From a bacterium (GTDB taxonomy: Bacteria > Bacillota_I > Bacilli_A > RF39 > UBA660), in contig JAHZGA010000015.1 in the NCBI GenBank assembly GCA_019421005.1, positions 1 to 24,707 of the forward strand: a stretch of 24,707 bases of DNA, given 5' to 3'. Below the pieces are notes generated by a model. The model was not told where the DNA came from. It ran no database searches and worked only from the letters and a program-made list of their open reading frames with translations. The position numbers were made by a program, and so were the translations under genes. Below, one piece after another: positions 19,016-24,707 of this stretch. How positions within the stretch are numbered: position 1 is the first letter of the stretch; each line of letters opens with the position of its first letter.

Positions 19016-21510
19016 TGAATATCATCTAGAAAATCATCAATTGTTAACATTTTTTCGTCAACATCATTTAATTCAATTTCATCAATTTCTTCTATATGAA
19101 TATTTTTTTCTAATTTTTTTATTTCAAATACATCTTTTAAATCATTTTTAGAAATAACAGTTCCTGTTGAGTGTCTATCATTAATAGGTAATTCAGTTAA
19201 TTTTATAACATTTATTTCATTTTTTGTTTTTAAACCTAATTCATTTTTATTACTTATTATAAATGTTTTTAAAATATAATATGGATTAGTTTTAACATCT
19301 CTTACTAGTAATACACCTTTTCTAGCTCTTGAAGTTAATTCAAATTCACTTAATCTAATTCTTTTACCTGTTTTTTTAGTTGTTATAACAGTTAAGTATT
19401 CTTGATTATTAAATACATCAGCACTTACGACAGAGTCTTCTTTTAGATTAATTGCTTTTACTCCACTAGCTTTCAATCCGATTACTGGTATTTCAGTTAC
19501 TAAATATCTTAAACCATAACCACGATAAGTTGAAATAAATACTTCATTACCTAAATTATTAGTAACTTTTATTACTTCATCATCACTTTTAAGTTTCATG
19601 CAACTAATTGGTTTAGAATACCTACTAGCTTTAAATTCTTTTAAATTAGTTCTTTTTACCATTCCATTTTTAGTAAATATAGTAATTACATCATTGTTTT
19701 CAAAACTATATACAGGAATACTATTTATTACTTTTTCACCACTAGAAATATTAATTATATTACTAACGTGTTTACCTAATTCTTTCCATTTCATATCTGG
19801 TAGTTCATAAACTGGTAAATATAAATAGTTACCTAAATTAGTAAAAATTAATAATGTATCCATAGTGTTCATTTCATACATACCAATTATATGATCATTT
19901 TCTTTTAATTGTGGTAAGTCATCAGTTGCTTTATAACTTCTTAAATTAGTTCTTTTAACATAACCATCATTAGTTACAACAACAACACAATCTTCTTTTG
20001 TAATCATTTTCATGGTATCTATTTTAATTTCTTCAATTTCATCTTTAATTTCAGTTTTACGAGGTGTTGCATATTCTTTTTTAATTTTTCTTAATTCTTC
20101 TTTCATAACACTTTTTAATTTTTCTTCATCATGTAAGATAACTTCTAAACCAGCTATAACAATTTTTAAATTATCATATTCAGATTGTAATTCACTTACA
20201 TCGGTGTTAGTTAAACGATATAATTGTAATTTAACAATTGCTTCCGCTTGAGCTTCAGTAAATTCATATCTAATACATAAATTATTTTTAGCATCACTTT
20301 TATCTTTACTAGCTCTTATTGTTTTAATGACATCATCTAATATTGATAATGCTTTAATTAAACCTTCAACAATATGCATTCTTTTTTTAGCAAATTCTAA
20401 ATCAAATGCAGTTCTTTTTAAGATAACTTCTTTTTGATGATTTATATAAGCATCTAATATTTCTAATATTCCTAATGTTAGTGGTCTTCTATTTACAATT
20501 GCTACCATATTAAAATTATATGATACTTGTAAATCAGTATTTTTAAGTAAGTATTTTAAAACAAATTCTTTATCTGCACCTTTTTTTAAATCAATAGCTA
20601 TTCTCATTGGTTCTTCTCTATTGGATTCATCTCTTACTTCAGCTATACCATCTATTTTTTTATCAATTCTTATTTCATCTATTTTTTTAATCAAGTTAGC
20701 TTTATTTACTTCAAAAGGTATTTCTCTAATTAAAATTTGCTCTTTAGTTTTTTCTTTTGTAAATTCTGTTTTAGCACCTACAATTATTCTTCCGCGTCCT
20801 TTTTTATAGGCATCTCTTAAACCATTTTTTCCAGATGCTATTCCACCTGTTGGAAAGTCTGGACCTTTTATTATATCTAAAATACTATCTAAATAACAAT
20901 TCGGGCTGTCAATTCTTTTTATTGTAGCATCAATTACTTCGCCTAAATTATGAGGTGGTATATTAGTAGCGTATCCAGCACTTATTCCAGTTGAACCATT
21001 AACTAAAAGATTAGGAAATTTTGCTGGTAATACAGTTGGTTCTAAAATAGTATCATCATAGTTTGGAGCCCATAAAACAGTTTGTTTGTCAATATCTTTT
21101 AATAGCTCATTACTTATTTTAGATAATCTTGCTTCTGTATAACGCATAGCGGCTGGTCCATCACCATCAATTGAACCATTGTTTCCTTGAACATCTATTA
21201 ATAATCCATTTTGTTTCCACCATTGTCCCATTCTTATCATAGCTTCATAAATACTAGAATCACCATGAGGATGATATTTACCCATAATATCTCCAACTAT
21301 TCTAGCACTTTTTTTATAAGCTTTATCATAAGTATAACCTGATTGATACATTCCATATAAAATTCTTCTTTGAACTGGTTTTAAACCATCTCTTACATCA
21401 GGTAGGGCCCTATCTTGGATTATCTCTTTCGCATATTTACCAAAACTTTCGCCCATAATGTCTTCTAGGGTATAATCATATATTTTTTTTAATACTTCAT
21501 TTGTTTCCAC
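19003..21510 (-). CDS. parC: DNA topoisomerase IV subunit A
   Basis: Breakage-reunion subunit of topoisomerase IV, which unlinks daughter chromosomes. The 835-aa protein has DRALPDVRDGLKPVQRRILY, HPHGDSSIYEAM and AAMRYTEARLS with catalytic Tyr124. VQGNNGSIDGDGPA is ParC-like (GyrA has GNFGS). Quinolone-contact positions are Ser85 and Glu89, the unmutated residues. C-terminal beta-pinwheel repeats follow from about 510 (GYVKRT, GMVKRT, GYGLRY, GKRIR). The start is GTG at 21510 with AGGTGA upstream, 13 bases after the parE stop. Confidence 0.96.
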   Translation of the reverse strand: METNEVLKKIYDYTLEDIMGESFGKYAKEIIQDRALPDVRDGLKPVQRRILYGMYQSGYTYDKAYKKSARIVGDIMGKYHPHGDSSIYEAMIRMGQWWKQNGLLIDVQGNNGSIDGDGPAAMRYTEARLSKISNELLKDIDKQTVLWAPNYDDTILEPTVLPAKFPNLLVNGSTGISAGYATNIPPHNLGEVIDATIKRIDSPNCYLDSILDIIKGPDFPTGGIASGKNGLRDAYKKGRGRIIVGAKTEFTKEKTKEQILIREIPFEVNKANLIKKIDEIRIDKKIDGIAEVRDESNREEPMRIAIDLKKGADKEFVLKYLLKNTDLQVSYNFNMVAIVNRRPLTLGILEILDAYINHQKEVILKRTAFDLEFAKKRMHIVEGLIKALSILDDVIKTIRASKDKSDAKNNLCIRYEFTEAQAEAIVKLQLYRLTNTDVSELQSEYDNLKIVIAGLEVILHDEEKLKSVMKEELRKIKKEYATPRKTEIKDEIEEIKIDTMKMITKEDCVVVVTNDGYVKRTNLRSYKATDDLPQLKENDHIIGMYEMNTMDTLLIFTNLGNYLYLPVYELPDMKWKELGKHVSNIINISSGEKVINSIPVYSFENNDVITIFTKNGMVKRTNLKEFKASRYSKPISCMKLKSDDEVIKVTNNLGNEVFISTYRGYGLRYLVTEIPVIGLKASGVKAINLKEDSVVSADVFNNQEYLTVITTKKTGKRIRLSEFELTSRARKGVLLVRDVKTNPYYILKTFIISNKNELGLKTKNEINVIKLTELPINDRHSTGTVISKNDLKDVFEIKKLEKNIHIEEIDEIELNDVDEKMLTIDDFLDDIQKLD

Positions 21511-21523
21511 TTAATCACCTACT

Positions 21524-23422
21524 TTATATTGCATAGTTATCTTCTAATGAAAATTCAACGTTTTCTTCAATCCATTCTTTTCTAGGTTCTACTTTATCTC
21601 CCATTAAAACACTTACTCTTTTTTCAGCTAAAGCAGCATCTTGAATACTTACTTTAATCATACTTCTATTAGTTGGATCCATAGTTGTTTCCCAAAGTTG
21701 ATCACTATTCATTTCTCCTAAACCTTTATATCTTTGTAAAGTATTTATTTTATGATTTTTTCTTAATTGATTTAAATCATCATCACTCCAAGCATAGTAA
21801 ATTTTTTTATTTATAGTTGCCTTATATAATGGAGGTCTAGCAATAAAAAGTTTACCAGCTTCAATTAATGGTTTCATATAACGATAGAAAAATGTTAATA
21901 ATAAAATTTGAATATGAGCACCATCAACATCGGCATCAGTCATAATAATAATTTTATCATAATTACATTCGTTTATATCAAAATCACTTCCAACTCCAGC
22001 TCCGACAGTATAAATAATTGTATTTATTTCTTCGTTTTTTAATATTTCTTCTAATCTAGTTTTTTCAGCATTTATTACTTTTCCTTTTAGTGGTAAAATG
22101 GCTTGATATTTTTTATCACGTCCTAATTTAGCTGAACCACCAGCTGAATCTCCTTCGACTAAAAATAGTTCATTTTTTTTAGGGTCTTTCTTTTGAGCAG
22201 GAGTTAATTTTCCTGATAAGGCTCTTTCTTTTTTTCCCTTATCTTTACCGTTTCTTGCTTCATCTCTAGCTTTTCTAGCAGCTTCTCTAACAGTTTTACT
22301 TTTTACCATTTTTTCTAGTATTTTTGAAGCTATTTCTTTGTTTTCTTCTAAAAAGAATTGTAATTTTTCAGTTACTATACTTTCAACTGCTGTTCTAGCT
22401 TCAGGTGTTCCTAGTTTACCTTTAGTTTGTCCTTCAAATTGTAATAGTACTTCAGGTACTTTTAAACTTATAATAGCTGTTAAGCCTTCTCTTGTATCAT
22501 TTCCTTCAAAGTTTTTATCTTTTGCTTTTAAATACCCATTGTTTTTAGCGTATTCATTAAATACTTTAGTGAATGCTGTTTTAAATCCAACTTCATGAGT
22601 ACCACCATCAGCTGTTTTTACATTATTAACAAATGAAATTAAGTTTTCAGCATAAGTTTCGGTATATTGAAATGCAACTTCGACATCTATTTTATCTTTA
22701 ACACCTTCAAATGCGACTACTTTATGTAATCCTTTTTTATCATCGTTTAAATATTCAACAAATGCTTTTAAACCATGTTCATAATTAAATACTTCTTTTT
22801 TATTATCTTTTACATCTTCTACTTCAACTGTTAAACCTTTTAATAAAAAAGCACTTTCTTGCATTCTTTCACATATGGTAATAAATGAAAATGTTGTAGT
22901 TGAAAAAATTGCATCATCAGGCATGAATGTTACTTTAGTACCATGACGATTAGTTTTTCCTAATCTTTTTAATGGTATAGCTGTTTTCCCACCATCAGTA
23001 AATTTAATATAGTATTCATATCCATCACGTTTAATTATAACTTCTAAATATTTACTTAAAGCATTTACAACACTTGCGCCTACTCCATGAAGTCCACCAG
23101 ATACTTTGTAACTACCTTCTTCAAATTTACCACCAGCATGTAAGACAGTATATATTACTTCTGGAGTTGACATACCACTGGAGTGCATACCAGTTGGTAC
23201 ACCTCTACCTTCATCTTCTACAGTAACACTTGAGTTTTCATTTATTGTTATTTTTATTTTGTTACCATAACCATTTATTACTTCATCAATAGCATTGTCA
23301 ACTAATTCCCATACAAGATGATGCAATCCCCTTTTATCAGTTGATCCTATATACATACCAGGTCTTTTTCTTACTGCTTCTAGACCTTCTAGTATTTTAA
23401 TTGAGTTTTCATCATAATTCAT
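21524..23422 (-). CDS. parE: DNA topoisomerase IV subunit B
   Basis: ATPase subunit of topoisomerase IV. The 632-aa protein has the GHKL ATPase elements EAVRKRPGMYIG, ELVDNAIDE (catalytic Glu39, Mg-binding Asn43), DEGRGVP and GGLHGVGASVVNAL. The transducer domain follows, then the TOPRIM domain with LVEGDSAGGSAKLGRD (from about 421) and DADVDGAHI (about 494). The C-terminal LQRYKGLGEMN is also intact. TFMPDDAIF and the pairing with ParC favour ParE over GyrB. It is the first gene of parE-parC, with a good promoter and AAGGTGA before the ATG. Confidence 0.95.
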   Translation of the reverse strand: MNYDENSIKILEGLEAVRKRPGMYIGSTDKRGLHHLVWELVDNAIDEVINGYGNKIKITINENSSVTVEDEGRGVPTGMHSSGMSTPEVIYTVLHAGGKFEEGSYKVSGGLHGVGASVVNALSKYLEVIIKRDGYEYYIKFTDGGKTAIPLKRLGKTNRHGTKVTFMPDDAIFSTTTFSFITICERMQESAFLLKGLTVEVEDVKDNKKEVFNYEHGLKAFVEYLNDDKKGLHKVVAFEGVKDKIDVEVAFQYTETYAENLISFVNNVKTADGGTHEVGFKTAFTKVFNEYAKNNGYLKAKDKNFEGNDTREGLTAIISLKVPEVLLQFEGQTKGKLGTPEARTAVESIVTEKLQFFLEENKEIASKILEKMVKSKTVREAARKARDEARNGKDKGKKERALSGKLTPAQKKDPKKNELFLVEGDSAGGSAKLGRDKKYQAILPLKGKVINAEKTRLEEILKNEEINTIIYTVGAGVGSDFDINECNYDKIIIMTDADVDGAHIQILLLTFFYRYMKPLIEAGKLFIARPPLYKATINKKIYYAWSDDDLNQLRKNHKINTLQRYKGLGEMNSDQLWETTMDPTNRSMIKVSIQDAALAEKRVSVLMGDKVEPRKEWIEENVEFSLEDNYAI

Positions 23423-23455
23423 TGTTTCACCTTACCTTTTGTTTAGTCCTTATTA

Positions 23456-23484
23456 ATTATAACAATAATTTTATAAATTGTAAA
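23456..23484 (-). promoter_or_regulatory. parE-parC promoter
   Basis: TTTACA (23484-23479), 17-base spacer ending in TTGT, and TATAAT (23461-23456) on the minus strand, 33 bases before the parE ATG. Confidence 0.8.
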
Positions 23485-23579
23485 ATAAAAATAACTTTTT
23501 ATTGCTATTTCTAATTATAAAGTAAATGATATTTTAAAATAAAAGTTTGTTTTATTCATTAATTATTACTTCATTATAA

Positions 23580-23603
23580 AATAAAAAACGTTACATAGTA
23601 ACG
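23580..23603 (-). terminator. Terminator of the surface-protein gene
   Basis: CGTTAC / GTAACG with a three-base loop (23589-23603), followed on the minus strand by TTTTTTATTTT. It lies 23 bases after the stop of the gene ending at 23626. Confidence 0.85.
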
Positions 23604-23625
23604 AATTTATTTAACGAGTTATAAC

Positions 23626-24707
23626 TTATGATTTTGAGATTGTTATAACTGGGCGGACACCGTAACTGGCCCCCCTTTCACTAAAATTACCACAGCTTTG
23701 ATCCTTATCAAGTATACCATCAAAAGCTACTAAAAACGACCATTTTTCGCAAGTAGGTGCCATTTGAGTAGCATTCAAATTCATTTGTTGAACTTCATTT
23801 TTACCATCTAATTCAAAATAATTCAATTGACTATTTTTTCCCTCCTCCGTAGATGTCCAATATCCATCGGTTCCACTATCAGCTTTATCACATCCATAAC
23901 TTGTACAATCTTTTGTATAATCAAATAACCATGCATATTTACTTGTTCCAATTCCTGATAATTCACTTCCTTCAAAATAGAAAGTATTAACTGTTGATGA
24001 TGAACTCCAATTTGAATCACCATTTGTTGATGATGTTATACTCCATATTTCATCTGCTGTTATTAATCTAGCTGTATTTTTTGCTTCATTTAACCAATTT
24101 GATACATCACTAGTTAACTTTGCATTTGCATCATTCCATGCAACATTATTATATGTTGTATTATGGTCTAATAATAAATTTATAGTTGAATTATTATCTT
24201 CTATTACATACCATTTCATACATCCAGTTTTATTTTCATTTAAACTATTACTTGCTGTATAATTGGAACAATCTTTTTCTTCAGTTTCTGGATTATAATA
24301 TACTACATCTCCTACATTGTAAGGTATTATTTCTTTTGTTATATCTGTATCTCCTACTTTATATTGTCCATATATTATTTGTCCAAATATATCACTTATT
24401 GATACATCGTTTGTTGGTAGTTTACTCATATTTTCTGATAAGCTTATTTTTATGTAAGCTTTTTTAGTTTCTTTTGCTTTTAATTCATCTCCTAATGTTA
24501 TTTCTGTATTATCCTGATATTTCATTTCAGCTATTAAATTACCTTTTACTAATTGTTCATCCATTTCTTTAGGAGAACTACTACTCTTCATTTGAGTTGC
24601 TTTAATATCATTATCATCAGAAGATTTTGATTCAACAATTCCTTCTATACCTGTATAAGTAAACTTATTTTTATCTGGATATGTTACACTTGTTACCTTG
24701 GCATCTA
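23626..24707 (-). CDS. Secreted or surface protein, C-terminal part (runs off right edge)
   Basis: The frame is open to the right edge, with DAKVTSVTYPDKNKFTYTG lying upstream of an internal Met at 24591, so the real start is outside the window. About 360 residues are visible. The first 110 are strand-rich; the rest is a globular module: WYVIEDNNSTINLLLDHNTT, NARLITADEIWSI style segments, GYWTSTEEG and a terminal YGVRPVITI. That pattern occurs in DUF6273/FISUMP-like extracellular domains of Bacillota. Six cysteines (EKDC, TGC, KDC, YGC, TCEKW, QSCG) and many Ser/Thr/Asn suggest an extracytoplasmic protein with disulfides. The N-terminus (signal peptide or prepilin leader) is not seen. Confidence 0.75.
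   Translation of the reverse strand, partial: DAKVTSVTYPDKNKFTYTGIEGIVESKSSDDNDIKATQMKSSSSPKEMDEQLVKGNLIAEMKYQDNTEITLGDELKAKETKKAYIKISLSENMSKLPTNDVSISDIFGQIIYGQYKVGDTDITKEIIPYNVGDVVYYNPETEEKDCSNYTASNSLNENKTGCMKWYVIEDNNSTINLLLDHNTTYNNVAWNDANAKLTSDVSNWLNEAKNTARLITADEIWSITSSTNGDSNWSSSSTVNTFYFEGSELSGIGTSKYAWLFDYTKDCTSYGCDKADSGTDGYWTSTEEGKNSQLNYFELDGKNEVQQMNLNATQMAPTCEKWSFLVAFDGILDKDQSCGNFSERGASYGVRPVITISKS

Noticed and set aside
19003..23422. Assignment of the topoisomerase pair as gyrB-gyrA
   Set aside because: The A subunit has the ParC-type GNNGSID segment in place of GNFGS, and the B subunit is paired directly with it in the usual parE-parC order.
23823..24023. Minus-strand 66-aa frame inside the surface-protein gene
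   Set aside because: Same strand but wrong frame within a larger continuous coding sequence, with no ribosome site.
24186..24467. Plus-strand 93-aa Leu/Tyr-rich frame
   Set aside because: It is the antisense shadow of the surface-protein gene; its hydrophobicity comes from complementing Asn/Lys/Glu-rich codons.
1..24707. CRISPR array, rRNA operon or insertion sequence
   Set aside because: No regularly spaced direct repeats, no rRNA sequence and no transposase frame were seen.
14185..24707. Mycoplasma-type code (UGA as Trp)
   Set aside because: rsmD, the bacteriocin exporter, peptide A and the coiled-coil gene all end at TGA at the expected place, and Trp is encoded by TGG throughout the genes checked.

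Overview
The window is very AT-rich, almost entirely minus-strand-coding DNA from a walled low-GC Bacillota. Supporting signs are murD, wecB, YlbD/YlbE-like genes beside rsmD, the pair rpsU-yqeY, a T-box leader, a Gram-positive type parE-parC pair and AGGAGG ribosome sites. UGA is used as a stop (rsmD, the peptide transporter and others), so this is the standard bacterial code and not the Mycoplasma code. A gut-type uncultured Bacilli lineage is my inference; the sequence does not prove the species.

Left part (1-4700): the first codons of a RhuM-like gene, a cytoplasmic transglutaminase-like protein, then a four-gene operon read right to left (prolyl-tRNA deacylase PrdX, TraX-like membrane protein, 65-aa protein, tandem GNAT acetyltransferase). 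Next comes a MerR regulator with a textbook 19-bp-spacer MerR promoter.

Middle (4650-10000): a coiled-coil protein of unknown role downstream of thrS. thrS lacks the TGS domain and is preceded by a T-box with a Thr (ACU) specifier. Then a small membrane protein, a CPBP-family membrane protease-like protein, an unknown two-gene cassette, and tRNA-Lys(CUU) with its terminator.

Central (9997-15716): the only plus-strand gene encodes an FAD oxidoreductase with a C-terminal Rieske domain. It converges on yqeY, which follows rpsU. Between rpsU and rsmD lies the most interesting system: a peptidase-containing ABC transporter followed by two short genes, too short for a normal ORF cutoff. These encode 50- and 54-aa double-glycine-leader peptides, each with a GxxxG motif and one C-terminal cysteine. 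The three genes overlap at ATGA junctions. This looks like a two-peptide (class IIb) bacteriocin operon with no obvious immunity gene.

Right part (15366-24707): ylbD-ylbE-rsmD, murD-wecB (peptidoglycan and UDP-ManNAc supply), a CYTH-domain protein, parE-parC (topoisomerase IV), and the C-terminal part of a secreted or surface cysteine-containing protein running off the right edge. Many operons end in terminator hairpins that contain the last gene's own stop codon, a sign of a compact genome.
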